From assembly GCA_963576725.1 (NCBI GenBank), contig OY755252.1, positions 52,167,059 to 52,231,058 on the forward strand: a stretch of DNA of 64,000 nucleotides, read 5' to 3'. The stretch comes from Azorinus chamasolen. Taxonomy: Eukaryota; Mollusca; Bivalvia; Cardiida; Solecurtidae. Position 1 is the stretch's first letter, and each line of letters begins with the position of its first letter. This document shows positions 1-10,283 of this stretch, in pieces. A model generated the notes under the pieces. The model did not search any database. It was given only the letters and a program-made list of their open reading frames with translations, and had not been told where the DNA came from. The position numbers and the translations under genes were made by a program.

Positions 1-345
1 CCAGATCAGAGGGATCCAAGAGGGACTGTCTGATAGTGATATCCAGATCAGAGGGATCCAAGAGGGACTGTCTGACAGTGATATCTACATCAGAGGGATC
101 CTAGAGGGACTGTCTGACAGTGATACCCAGATCAGAGGGATCCTAGAGGGACTGTCTGACAGTGATACCCAGATCAGAGGGATCCTAGAGGGGACTGTCT
201 AATAGTGATACCCAGATCAGAGGGATCCAAGAGGGACTGTCTGACCGTGATACCCAGATCAGAGGGATCCAAGAGGGACTGTCTAATAGTGATACCCAGA
301 TCAGAGGGATCCTAGAGGGACTGTCTGACAGTGATACCCAGATCT
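1..345. repeat. 42-bp tandem satellite, about 8 units, cut by the window edge
   Basis: The unit has CCAGATCAGAGGGATCC followed by a GAGGGACTGTCTGA block and repeats every 42 bases with few changes. The array runs off the left edge, so its full size is unknown. The unit resembles the hairpin core of the TTAA MITEs found later (CCCAGATCAGA...CTGTCTGA), so it may be an amplified hairpin. The open frames across it are a by-product of the repeat. Confidence 0.9.
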
Positions 346-840
346 GCTGTGTACTTGTCCAGTAGATTTCAGCACGGGACTCAACAATGTATAATACCCT
401 CATTTTATTGTGTCACCTGCCGAGAGGCAGTGTGTCACTTAGGGATCACTTTTCCGTCGTCCATCCGTCCGTCTGTCTGTCTGTCTGTCTGTCCGTCTGT
501 CCATCACACTTTCTTTTTGTGGCTGTCATTTCTAAACTAATCACTATAGAGCTTTCAAATTTCACATGTGTCTACCTCTCATTGAGGACCATTGATGTTA
601 CTAAGGTCCATCACTGTGCATGCAATACGTTTTGAGTTATTCTCCTTTGTTCACACTTCCTTTTTATGCCCCCAAAGCTAGGCTTTGGCGGCATATAGTG
701 ATCGCACTGTGCGTGGGTGTGTGGGTGGGTGGGTGTGTGTGTGTGTGTGGGTGTGTGTACCTTTTGTCCGGAGTATATTTCCTTTATCACATCAGCTACG
801 GATACCAAATTTGGTGTGTGAGTTGATCTTGGGATGGCGG

Positions 841-2470
841 AGTGTCGCATACCATTTTCAGGTCACTGACCTTGACCTTTGACCTCAATTTTACAAAAAG
901 CTTGTCCTGAGCATATCTCCTATACCTTACCACCTACAGATTCCAAATTTAGTGTGTGAGTTCATCTTGGGATGGCGGAGTGTCGCGTACTATTCTCAGG
1001 TCACTGTGACCTTGACCTTGACCTTTGACCTCGATTTTACAAAAAGCTTATACCTTACCAGCTACAAAAACCTTGTCCGGAGTATATCTCCTATACCTTA
1101 ACAGCTTAGGATTCCAAATTTGGTGTGTGAGTTCATCTTGGGATGGCGGAGTGTCGCTTACCATATTCAGGTCACTGTGACCTTGACCTTGAACTTTGAC
1201 CTTGATTTTACAAAAAGCTTGTCCAGAGCATATCTCCTATACCTTATCAGCTACAGATTCCAAATGGTTTGTGAGTTCATCTTGGGTTGGCGGAGTGTCG
1301 CGTATAATTTTCAGGTCACCGTGTCCTTGACCTTGACCTTTGACCTCGATTTTACAAAAAGCTTGTCTGGAGCATATCGCCTATACCTTACCAGATAGGG
1401 ATCCCAAATTTTGTGTGCGAGTTCATCTTGGGATGGCGGAGTGTCGCGTACCATTTTCAGGTCACTGTGACCTTGACCTTTGACCTCAATTTTACAAAAA
1501 GCTTGTCTGGAGCATATCTCCTATACCTTACCAGCTAGGGATTCCAAATTTGGTTTGTGAGTATATTGGGATGGCGGAGTGTCGCGTTCCATTGTCAGGT
1601 CACTGACCTTGACCTTTGACCTTGATTTTACAAAAAGCTTGTCCGGAGCATATCTCCTATACCTTATCAGCTACGGATTCCAAATGGTGTGTGAGTTCAT
1701 CTTGGGATGGCGGAGTGTCACATACCATTTTCAGGTCACTGTGTCCTTGACCTTGACCTTTGACCTCGATTTTACAAAAAGCTTGTCCTGAGCATATCTC
1801 CTATACCTTAACAGCTAGGGATCCCAAATTTTGTGTGCGAGTTCATCTTGGGATGGCGGAGTGTCGTGTACCATTTTCAGGTCACTGTGACCTTGACCTT
1901 TGACCTCGATTTTACAAAAAGCTTGTCAGGAGCATATCTCCTATACCTAACCAGCATGGGATTCCAAATTTGGTGTGTGAGTTCATCTTCGGATGGCGGA
2001 GTGTCATGTACCATTTTCAGGTCACTGACCTTGACCTTTGACCTCGATTTTACAAAAAGCTTGTCCGGAGCATATCTCCTATACCTTACCAGCTACGGAT
2101 TCCAAATTTGGTGTGTGAGTTGATCTTGGGATGGCAGAGTGTCATGTACCATTTTCAGGTCACCTTGACCTTTGACCTCGATTTTACAAAATGCTTGTTC
2201 GGAGCATATCTCCTATACCTTACCAGCTACGGATCCCAAATTTAGTGTGTGAGTTAATCTTGCAATGGTGGAGTGTCGCGTATCATTTTCAGGTCACTGT
2301 GACCTTGACCTTTCACCTCGATTTTACAAAAAGCTTGTCCGGAGCATATCTCCTATACCTTACCAGCTACGGATTCCAAATTTGGTGTGTGAGTTCATCT
2401 TGGGATGGCGGAGTGTCGAGTTCAATTTTCAGGTCACTGTGACCTTGACCTTTGACCTCGATTTTACAAA
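841..2470 (+). repeat. Internal tandem units of about 140 bp
   Basis: About eleven diverged copies of a unit with the blocks GGAGCATATCTCCTATACC, GGATTCCAAATTTGGTGTG, TTCATCTTGGGATGGCGGAG and CAGGTCACTGTGACCTTGAC. They form the body of the element 664-2843. The frequent open frames here (for example 1833-2123 and 2265-2525) arise because the unit has few stops; no protein family is recognisable. Confidence 0.9.
998..2445. promoter_or_regulatory. Cluster of palindromic nuclear-receptor-type sites
   Basis: AGGTCACTGTGACCT, an exact match to the oestrogen-response-element consensus AGGTCAnnnTGACCT, occurs at 998-1012, 1169-1183, 1459-1473, 1879-1893, 2291-2305 and 2431-2445. At 1459, 1879 and 2431 it runs directly into TGACCTTTGACCT, a perfect DR1 on the other strand. 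The match is seen; receptor binding is not shown. The sites lie in an SLCO intron. Confidence 0.5.
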
Positions 2471-3037
2471 ATGCTTGTCCGGAGAATACCTCCTATACCT
2501 TATCAGGTACGGATTCCAAATTTGACCCTGTATCTTCTTTTAGGACGTTAAGAATTTACCCAGGATCTGTTTTTAACGTTGACAATCAACCCCAGGGTCC
2601 TTTTTATCTTTGAGAATGACCTAGGGTCCTTTTTAACTAAGTTTCGACCCCCGGCTCTTTTCTTAGCTATCATAATAGTCAAAGGTTCTGTTTTTAATGT
2701 TAAGAACTGACTCCTGTGTTATTTTTAACAGCATCAAAATTTCATGTAACACCTGCATTACCTAAAATGTATTGTTTTTCCGCCAAAATGCATTTCGGTG
2801 TCAAATACTTTGGGGGCATTTGTCACCCGTGACGACTCTCTTGTTTTTGGCTGTCATTTCTGAACTATTCATTATAGAGCTTTCAAATTTCACATGTGTC
2901 TTCCTCTCATTGAGGACCATTGATGTAAGTAAGGTCCATCACTGCATGCAATACTGTTTGAGTTATTCCCCTTTGTTCTGATTTCACTCCAGCATATTAA
3001 CAGTTTTTGTGTTAGCTGCGAGCAGGTGACACATGTA

Positions 3038-3846
3038 CAGTCCAACCTGCTGTAAGCGGTCAGTCTAGGGAAGTGGCAACTTTGGCCGCTTACAGCAGGT
3101 GACCACCTAAACCAGGTGCATGTTACCAAGCATACTTTCAAGTAATTATGACAGACATGTATTATGTGTACAGCAGTATACTAATCGATATTTATAAAGA
3201 CCGTTCTGACCTAAAGTTCCCGTAATAATCGCAAGTCATATCGAATTAATTGTCTTGTTTGTCGTTCTTCAACCTTTTTTCCCTTATTCCTAAGTGTCAG
3301 TTCTTTCATTTGAGTATTACACATGCCAGTGTTATTCGAATTTGGCTTAACGGTGTAGCCATGTTTGACATGACTGGTTTCCCGAATATTTCGTCTGCCA
3401 ACATCTAACTCATAGAGTGGAAGTCAGGAACCAGCTAATTCACGCGTGATTACATTCCTGGGGAATTCCGAGTAGAAGGTAAATCCCCAATTAATATGGC
3501 ATGAACAACCGACACGCTTTGTAAACAAACAAAAGAAACTGTGATAAGGGGTCCAAGTGGGTTATGACTGTTAGTTGTGTGCATTCAAAGGTGACAAAAT
3601 GTCTGCTATTGCCGATCGATAGCCATGAAAAGCGTTTACACATTTTACATTTGTAGAACACCTGGCCGTTTACACCAGTGTGTATTGGCCATTTGGGATG
3701 AAATAGAGTGGCCGCTGGCCGGGTTAGGCAGGTGACCGCTTATACCAGGTGTAATATATAGTGTTTTTCATTGGGAGGGTACTAGAATGGCCGCTTACAG
3801 CAGTGTAGCTGCTGATACCAGGTGACTGCTGAAGCAGGTTGGACTG
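3038..3846. mobile_element. TA-flanked MITE (Tc1/mariner or pogo-like)
   Basis: Terminal inverted repeats CAGTCCAACCTGCTG and CAGCAGGTTGGACTG-like ends are bounded by TA on both sides (3036-3037 and 3847-3848). Internal CCGCTTACAGCAGGTGACC-type blocks recur in both arms. TA target and CAGT...ends are typical of Tc1/mariner, with a pogo/Tigger-like flavour. The 809-bp body has no transposase frame. Confidence 0.8.
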
Positions 3847-3848
3847 TA

Positions 3849-4105
3849 TTCCTCCGAACACCCTTGTTTTATGTTTTTAAGTTAGTTAATATTCATCATG
3901 GTACAAGTCTATTATGATTTTCTTGACTTGTCTAACCTCATATTATTTTATATTTTTAATATACAAGACTTTGAGAGTTGTTTGCATCATTGGCAGGCAA
4001 GCTGATAGCTCACAAGGCTAATATAATGCCGGGAAAGGCAGGTTCAGCCACAGTGGCATGAGTCTGCCTTTCCTGTCTCTCTTCGTCTTGTTGAATATTT
4101 TAGGG
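3849..4105. other. Non-coding stretch, nothing recognised
   Basis: Plain AT-rich sequence between two MITEs. No exon, RNA gene or terminal repeat was seen. Confidence 0.5.
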
Positions 4106-4109
4106 TTAA

Positions 4110-4351
4110 CCCTATACTCCATAAATGCATATGCCTTTTCTGCGCCTATGCAGAGTTGACACAGATCAGTTGGCTCCTAAAGGAGTCGTCTAATCATGGT
4201 CTGCTCCATTTGCTTATAATATAGATTCTGGGATTCTACAGTTTCTGCAATGGCCAAAACTTTCTGAGTTTCATGTGCCATTATAAAAAATAATCCCAAT
4301 TAATATTCACAATGTCATCATTTCTTACATGAATATTTATGGAGTAAAGGG
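4110..4351 (+). mobile_element. piggyBac-like MITE with TTAA target sites
   Basis: The ends CCTATACTCCATAAATGC and ATTTATGGAGTAAAGGG are inverted repeats, with TTAA at 4106-4109 and 4352-4355. TTAA duplication and CCC...GGG ends are diagnostic of piggyBac-type transposition. The interior matches the other copies: CAGATCAGTTGGCTCC against GGAGTCGTCTAATCATGGTC, then ATTAATATTCACAATGTC. Confidence 0.85.
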
Positions 4352-4355
4352 TTAA

Positions 4356-5070
4356 GTTGTGATAACCTACGTGTATGCAAACAGTTTAGATCGTGTACTT
4401 CCTATCAGCTTCCCAACTGTGTGATAACCTATGTGTATGCAAACAGTTTAGATCGTGTACGTCCTATCAGCTTCCCAACTGTGTGATAACCTACGTGTAT
4501 GCAAACAGTTTAGATCGTGTACTTCCTATCAGCTTCCCAACTGTGTGATAACCTATGTGTATGCAAACAGTTTAGATCGTGTACTTCCTATCAGCTTCCC
4601 AACTGTGTGATAACCTACGTGTATGCAAACAGTTTAGATCGTGTACTTCCTATCAGCTTCCCAACTGTGTGATAACCTACGTGTATGCAAACAGTTTAGA
4701 TCGTGTACTTCCTATCAGCTTCCCAACTGTGTGATAACCTATTTGTATGCAAACAGTTAAGATCGTGTACGTCCTATCAGCTTCTCAACTGTGTGATAAC
4801 CTATGTGTATGCAAACAGTTAAGATCGTGTACGTCCAGATCGTGTACTTCCTATCAGCTTCTCAACTGTGTGATAACCTATGTGTATGCAAACAGTTAAG
4901 ATCGTGTACGTCCAGATCGTGTACTTCCTATCAGCTTCCCAACTGTGTGATAACCTATATGTATGCAAACAGTTAAGATCGTGTACGTCCTATCAGCTTC
5001 CCAACTGTGTGATAACCTACATGTATGCAAACAGTTTAGATCGTGTACGTCCTATCAGCTTCCCAACTGT
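4356..5070 (+). repeat. 62-bp satellite, about 11 units
   Basis: The unit includes GATAACCTACGTGTATGCAA, ACAGTTTAGATCGTGTAC and CCTATCAGCTTCCCAACTGT and repeats every 62 bases; two units near 4840-4940 carry an extra GATCGTGTAC block. The array starts directly after the TTAA of the MITE 4110-4351. Its outer edges (GATAACCTA..TGCAAACAGTTTAGATC and AACTGTTTGACA) match the flanks of dispersed hairpin MITEs, suggesting origin from one. Confidence 0.9.
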
Positions 5071-5123
5071 TTGACATTTTTATAATATTTTGGAGAAGGA
5101 TTGGCAAAACTATTCACTTTTAA

Positions 5124-5326
5124 CCCTTTCCCTGTTTGATATTCATGTAAGGAATGATGATACCATGCATATTTATTAGCTATGATGGCATAATGTACAC
5201 AGGATGTTTTGGCTCAGACAGAATACTATAAGCAAACAGAGCAGACCGTGATCAGACTAACGACTCCGTCTGAAAATTGGTCTACACTATTTTCAAATGC
5301 ATGAAAAGACCTGTAGAAAGAAAGGC
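5124..5326 (-). mobile_element. TTAA-flanked piggyBac-like MITE
   Basis: CCCTTTCCCTGTTTGATATTC at the left and GTAGAAAGAAAGGC at the right are bounded by TTAA (5120-5123 and 5327-5330). The core has AGCAAACAGAGCAGACCGTG facing GGTCTACACTATTTTCAAA, the usual hairpin. The order of blocks is reversed relative to 4110-4351. Confidence 0.75.
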
Positions 5327-5330
5327 TTAA

Positions 5331-6260
5331 ATTTGAATTTGATAAAAAAAAATGCCAAAATGGCCACACTGCAGCCAGACCAGCAATATAAGGGTATTGT
5401 GACTATAATGCTGCTAAAGGAAGCAAACTTGCTCAGGGTTTGCTGGCATTGTCAATGGACAGATTTGGCTTGGGACTATAATTACTTACTTCCTTTACAG
5501 TATTGTCTGTGACAACATGGTTTGCAGTAAGGTCTTATGTATGGAACAGTCCCCATGGAAACCAGTTTTAATAAATATTATTGCTTATTCATACGTGATA
5601 AACCTTCAAACAGAATTGATTATGGCCTTCAAACTCCCATGAGCTTATACTGATCACTATGAATTGTGATGTCTTCTAGCCCTTTTGCTGTAAAAACTGT
5701 CTGCTCAAAAGTGAATTTAGTGCAATTTTTACTACAGTATTTACAATTCAATCAAGCTTTTGAGAAACTATTAAACAAGTTTATGTAGCATCTGATTTGG
5801 GTGCAAGCTATTTGCAAATGCGATCACAGGTTGTTATAGAAAGGCTTGTATTTAATATCATATTTACACACAGTGTGATATCTACCTATCTATAGGAGCC
5901 GCCTGATCTGGGTGTACTCTGTTTGCAAACACATAGAAAGGCGTATTTATGGAGTAAAGGGTTAAACCCTCTCTTGATGGTTCTCTTTAGAATTGCCTCT
6001 CTCAGGCCATTTTGATTAGTGATGTTACAGTTTACAGAAATTGTATCCTGATAATTGAAAGCTGTAACCCAAGGTTAACTGGTTAACCTCATGAGACTTT
6101 GGACGCTGCACAGACAAGAAAAGAGTATTAACCAACCCATCATCAAGAAGTCTTTTAACTCTTTGTACTCAAAGTCATTTTTTGTCTGCAACCATTGTCA
6201 TCTGCTTCAATTCTTAAAATTAAATCTTTCCTTTCTTTGCAAAAATATGGTGACATTGTG
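5331..6260. other. Non-coding stretch with one MITE end
   Basis: Mostly unrecognised AT-rich sequence. The piece at about 5885-5961 (TAGGAGCCGCCTGATCTGGG...GGAGTAAAGGG, then TTAA at 5962-5965) is the right half of a piggyBac-like MITE. Confidence 0.6.
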
Positions 6261-6265
6261 AGATA

Positions 6266-6323
6266 GTTTGGATCCTGATGAGATGTCACATGATATCATG
6301 CAGCATCTCATCTGGATCCAAAC
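6266..6323. repeat. GTTTGGATCC hairpin
   Basis: GTTTGGATCCTGATGAGATG pairs with CATCTCATCTGGATCCAAAC. The same hairpin recurs dozens of times in the window and forms the core of the TTAACTCTTTGCATGCTGG-type MITE and of the 65-bp satellite. Confidence 0.85.
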
Positions 6324-6349
6324 TGTTTGCATATAGATAATTACCGTTT

Positions 6350-6985
6350 TGGAATTTGAATGGTATTTGATAGCCATTGTCTTCTAGTGACACCCTATCA
6401 AAATTGCTAAAATCAAGTTTATATTAAAAAAACATCCACGCCAGAGGCTGGGTTAAATTTCCTTACTTGTCTGTTTGGAAAACTTTAAAAATCTTCATCT
6501 CCAAAATACCAATTTGAATAGTATTTTTTAGGAACAAGTCCTCTGGTGACACTCTACCCAAATCACTAAAACCTTGTTGATACGCAATAAAACATTGCTT
6601 CCAGGGGTGGCTCAGGGGCTAAATTTCCATATATGTTTATATGGAAAACTTTAAAACTCTTCTCCAAAATTGATAGTCCAATCTGACTGGTATTTGGTAA
6701 GAAAAGTCCCCAGGTAACTCTTTCATCAAAATTGCTAAAATCTTGTTATATGAAAAACATGGCAACCAGGGGCGGGACTTATTTCCTTATATAACTAATA
6801 TAAAATACAGGTAAGTTAAAACTTTAATTTTTTTCACCAAAGCAGGTAGTCCAATTTGAATGGTATTTTGTAGGAATAGTCCCCTGGTAACCATATTTGG
6901 AACTATGACTACCATACATAACTAGTTCATCTCTATCTAGTGCTACAATTTGTAAATGAGCGATATAAGGCCATTATGGCCCTCT
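6350..6985 (+). mobile_element. 5'-truncated hairpin-ended element
   Basis: Three to four units of about 170 bp (CAATTTGAATGGTATTTG..., TCAAAATTGCTAAAATC..., CAGGGGCGGGAC) are followed by GAGCGATATAAGG and the hairpin GGCCATTATGGCC plus CTCTTTTT, a decayed form of the usual GGCC..TCTTG end. The 5' hairpin is missing. Confidence 0.6.
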
Positions 6986-7039
6986 TTTTTTATAATGGCA
7001 TTTTTGTTTTGTTTTTGTATATAGGTAGTCAGATGTATT

Positions 7040-7162
7040 AAACTTTCATAAGCAAACAGAGCAGTCCCTCATCAGATTAGTTCTACAGGATCTGTCTGAT
7101 CTGGGTCTACTGTGTTTACTGTGCATGAAAAGGAGTTTATATGAAGAAAAAGGCTTAATGCT
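7040..7162 (-). mobile_element. Fragment of piggyBac-like MITE
   Basis: AAGCAAACAGAGCAGTCCC and GTCTGATCTGGGTCTACTG form the characteristic hairpin, followed by GCATGAAAAGGAGTTTATAT. The TTAA ends are not intact. Confidence 0.7.
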
Positions 7163-7869
7163 ACACAAGACCATACTGCCTTGGCTGAAATCCAAATTTT
7201 CTATGTAACAAATGAGTGACAGCCATTTTCTCCTCAACAGAAGCATACATGGGTTATTGCAGAACTCTCTTATTCCTTTGAAAGGGTAATGGAAACAAGC
7301 CAGTCCCCAATGGTGCAATTTTTCTTAGAGCTTGAATGAAAGATATAGTTGCTTAGGACATCATTCATAACATGCTTCAGACAAAAAGTTCAATGACTGT
7401 CCATCCAGCAACAAGACAAAGTAGCAAGCTGCTTAGATTAGACGTGTTCCAATCACTTTGGGAGGAAAGAGCTGCTTCAATGTAGATATGTTGATTGCTT
7501 TGAAGCTATAAACCCCAAAGAAACATACCTCATTGGGGACCTAGGCATAACATTATTGGAATACTAAATAAACATTTGGGTCTTCCCTTTCCTTGCTTAG
7601 CCTGACCTAATTGGCATTTCAAAACAGCTTGGATCCAGGTGAGGTGCCAAGTAACTCAGTGTCTCATCAGGACCCAAGCTATTTGACACTTGGTCAATAG
7701 TTTCTCACAAGCTTGAATGAGTCTAAAGTAAAATAATTATGTAATAGATCCCAGTTTGAGCAGACAACATTTTCTCTGTAGGCTAAGTGTTAAAAGCAGA
7801 TGCCTGAATAATACAGAACAAAAAGTAATGCAGATATCTCTTTTGGGTCTTTGTATATTTGCTTCGCCT
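7163..7869. other. Non-coding stretch with a GGATCC hairpin
   Basis: Mostly unrecognised sequence. At about 7627-7682, CAGCTTGGATCCAGGTGAGG faces CTCATCAGGACCCAAGCT, a diverged copy of the dispersed hairpin. The frame at 7046-7318 (minus) has no family match I recognise. Confidence 0.5.
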
Positions 7870-8090
7870 TGAATATGCATGTTTGAAACGATGACATCAT
7901 GAATATTAATTTGGTTAATTTTTATAATGGCACATTAACACATGAAATTTTTACCAAAGTAGAAAATGTAGAATCAGATCTATATTGTATTACATAACAA
8001 ACAGAGTAGACCCAGCTCCTACAGGAGCCATCTGATCAGGGTCTGCTCTGTTAGCAAAAGCGTAGAAAGGCGTGTTTATGGAGTAAAGGG
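7870..8090 (-). mobile_element. piggyBac-like MITE, left end worn
   Basis: Contains ATGACATCATGAATATTAAT, a core hairpin (GTAGACCCAGCTCCTACAGG, CATCTGATCAGGGTCTGCTC) and the terminal repeat TTTATGGAGTAAAGGG followed by TTAA at 8091-8094. The left terminal repeat is not intact. Confidence 0.75.
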
Positions 8091-8404
8091 TTAACCTGCC
8101 TGAAACTGATTTGAGTCCTAGATCTTGTGCATTTTGTTGTAAAATATGCAACAAATATAGAGATTTTCCCGCATGGTTTTATTTCTTGTGCCAAAATACA
8201 TATTGCAAATCAGATTGATGCTATATCTGAAAAAAGTAATATCGAGCTGATACTCAAAGCAGTTGTCACCTGATGATGCAAGTCATGTGGGCATTTGGAT
8301 AACCGGTCCTTGTTTTATTACTTGTCAAAAATTGTTGGCTCCAGCATCCCTCCCATGAGCACCAGGCATGTCCATGACAATGTCGATGCTTGATAGTCTT
8401 TTTA

Positions 8405-9369
8405 TTATACTCCCGAAGGTAACTTCGGTCGTATTCTGGTATGGCGCTCGTCCGTACGTTAGCCACATCTTTGTCTGCTCAATAACTTGACAACTATTGG
8501 ATGTGCTGTCTTCATACTTAGTAGGAAGGTTGGCCATGGCGAGTAGATGACCCCTATTGATTTTGAGGTCAGTCGGTCAAAGGTCAAGGTCACAGTGACC
8601 TTCAACTCAAAATCTTGTCAGCTCAATAACTTGAAACATATTAGGCGTGCTGTCTTCATACTTAGTAGGAAGGTTGGTCATGGCTAGTAGAGGACCCCTA
8701 TTGATTTTGAGGTCAGTCAGTCAAAGGTCAAGGTCACTGACCCTCAACACAAAAATCTTGTCAGCTCAATAACTTGACAAGTATTAGGTATGTTGTCTTC
8801 ATACTTAGTAGGAAGGTTGGTCATGGCCATCAGATGACCCCTATTGATTTTGAGGTCAGTCAGTCAAAGGTCAAGGTCACAGTTACCTTCAATAAAAAAA
8901 ACATGTCCGCTCAATAACTTGGTCAGTCAGTCAAAGGTCAAGGTCACAGTGACCCTCAACACAAAAATCTTGTCAGCTCAATAACTTGACAAGTATTAGG
9001 TATGTTGTCCTCATACTTAGTAGGAAGGTTGGTCATAGCCAGTAGATGACTCCTATTGATTTTGAGGTCATTCAGTTAAAGGTCAAGGTCACAGTGACTT
9101 TCAACTCAAAATCTTGTCCGCTCAATAACCTGATGACTATTGGGTGTGCTGTCTTCATACTTAGTAGGGTGGTTGGTCATGGCAAGTAGATGACCCCTAT
9201 TGATTCTGAGGTCAGTTGGTAAAAGGTCAAGGTTACAGTGACCATCAACTCAAAAAACACAAATTGTTGCTTAATAACTTGATAACATGTGCCCCCTCCC
9301 ATATAACATTGTGCATGTTATGATAGCACATACTTCGGGTGTATAATGCTCCAACACATGGAGCTCTTG
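8405..9369 (+). mobile_element. Hairpin-ended element, ATACTCCCGAAG family
   Basis: It starts TTATACTCCCGAAGG and folds back on CTTCGGTCGTA. Five to six units of about 150 bp follow, with CAATAACTTGACAAGTATT, TCTTCATACTTAGTAGG and GGTCAAAGGTCAAGGTCAC-type boxes. It ends CGGGTGTATAAT (inverse of the 5' motif), the hairpin GCTCCAACACATGGAGC and TCTTG. There is no transposase frame. Unit sequence is unlike the ATGCCCCC family except for the half-site boxes. Confidence 0.85.
8587..8601. promoter_or_regulatory. Perfect oestrogen-response-element-like palindrome
   Basis: AGGTCACAGTGACCT matches AGGTCAnnnTGACCT exactly and is preceded by GGTCAAAGGTCA. The next units carry one-mismatch forms (8941-8955 and near 9081). 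Sequence match only; binding is inferred. Confidence 0.45.
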
Positions 9370-9518
9370 TTACTTATTGAATATTGTCTACCATGGCCAA
9401 AATATGCCATCATAAAAAAAAGAGTAGTCTGAAATGTAGTTAAAAGTTCTTTGAGATGTTGTCCAGAGCTATAGATACAAGGATTATTTGGGATATCAGT
9501 GGGTAACATATGTTCTGT

Positions 9519-9880
9519 ATTTCTCTGCCAAACTCTATATTGTTGGTACTCATTAGAATGGTCTATCTGAGACAGTTCTGATAAGTACCAGCTATATTGT
9601 TGGTACTTATTGGAATGGTTTGTCTGAGGCAGTTCTGATGAGAACCAGCTATATTGTTGGTACTCATTGGAATGGTCTCTGAGGCAGTTCTGATGAGAAC
9701 CAGCTATATTGTTGGTACTCATTAGAATGGTCTCTGAGGCAGTTCTGATGAGTAACAGCTATCTTGTTGGTACTCATTGGAATGATCTGTCTGAGGCAGT
9801 TCTGATGAGTATTAGCTATACTGTTGGTACTCATTGGAATGGCCTCTCTCTGAGGCAATTCAGATGAGTACCAGCAAGAT
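9519..9880. repeat. Minisatellite of about 55-61 bp, about 6 units
   Basis: The unit reads CAGCTATATTGTTGGTACTC, then ATTGGAATGGTCTG and AGGCAGTTCTGATGAGAAC. Small length differences between units are visible. It ends about 80 bases before the acceptor of the first SLCO exon in the window. The minus-strand frames here are repeat artefacts. Confidence 0.9.
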
Positions 9881-9962
9881 ACATTTTGACTGAGAAATAA
9901 CAGATTTGGATAAATCACTATACTGCTGTTCAAAAAAGAAGTTTCTTTTATTTTTTTTGCAG

Positions 9963-10283
9963 CATTCACCTATGCCACGGGAGCTCTTGGTCCAGTTGTT
10001 GGATATGCCCTTGGTGCCCTTCTACTGCAGTTCTATGTTGATGTGTTCAGTTACAAGGTGGACCTATCCCCTGCCCATCCCCGCTGGATCGGGGCATGGT
10101 GGGGCGGGTTCATCATCTGTGGCCTTCTCCTCTTTGCCCTGTCCATACCGTTTATGGCCTTCCCCCAAGTCCTCGTCCATGAGAAGCGTAAAGTTCTAGA
10201 GAGCAAAGCCCGAGAGGATCTACTTAGCCCGGGCGTCGAGGATGATCAGGTGATAAAGGAGGAGTATGGGAAGGCAGTAAAAG
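9963..10283 (+). CDS. SLCO: SLCO/OATP transporter, internal exon (TM5-TM6 and following loop)
   Basis: Internal exon of an organic anion transporting polypeptide, a plasma-membrane uniporter or exchanger for amphipathic anions such as conjugated steroids, bile salts and eicosanoids. It supplies two bases, 106 codons and one base. Residues 4-25 look like TM5 (ATGALGPVVGYALG). Residues 39-50, PRWIGAWWGGFI, match the core of the OATP signature RW(I/V)GAWWxG(F/L); the usual preceding Asp is replaced by His. Residues 47-66 look like TM6, and the charged remainder is the loop before TM7. The acceptor is TTTTTTTTGCAG and the donor AAAG|GTAAGT. The one-base overhang joins the exon at 36166 to restore an Asp codon. 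The frame continues only into intron sequence to 10372. Subfamily cannot be set from this piece. Confidence 0.93.

Larger units (their letters stand above)
664..2843 (+). mobile_element. Hairpin-ended element, ATGCCCCC family
   Basis: It starts TTATGCCCCCAAAGC and folds back on GGCTTTGGCGGCAT. A GT/GGGT-rich stretch follows at 707-757, then about eleven units of roughly 140 bp. The 3' part has GGGGGCAT (inverse of the 5' motif), the hairpin GTCACCCGTGAC and terminal CTCTCTTG. No coding capacity is visible, so it is non-autonomous. It is inserted in the GTGTCACC-family element. Confidence 0.8.
405..3033 (+). mobile_element. Hairpin-ended element, GTGTCACCTGCC family, interrupted
   Basis: It opens TTATTGTGTCACCTGCC with a 5' fold-back (GTGTCACCTGCC against GGCAGTGTGTCAC), then a GTCC/GTCT microsatellite at 464-497. 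A unit of about 140 bp at 505-655 recurs at 2850-2990, on the far side of the nested element 664-2843. The motif GCAGGTGACAC near 3021-3032 is the inverted copy of the 5' end. The true 3' end is not seen; a TA-flanked MITE starts at 3038. The outer limits are inferred. Confidence 0.55.

Noticed and set aside
685..2525. Several 70-96-residue frames in the first element
   Set aside because: They repeat the element's unit, appear in shifted registers and contain no domain.
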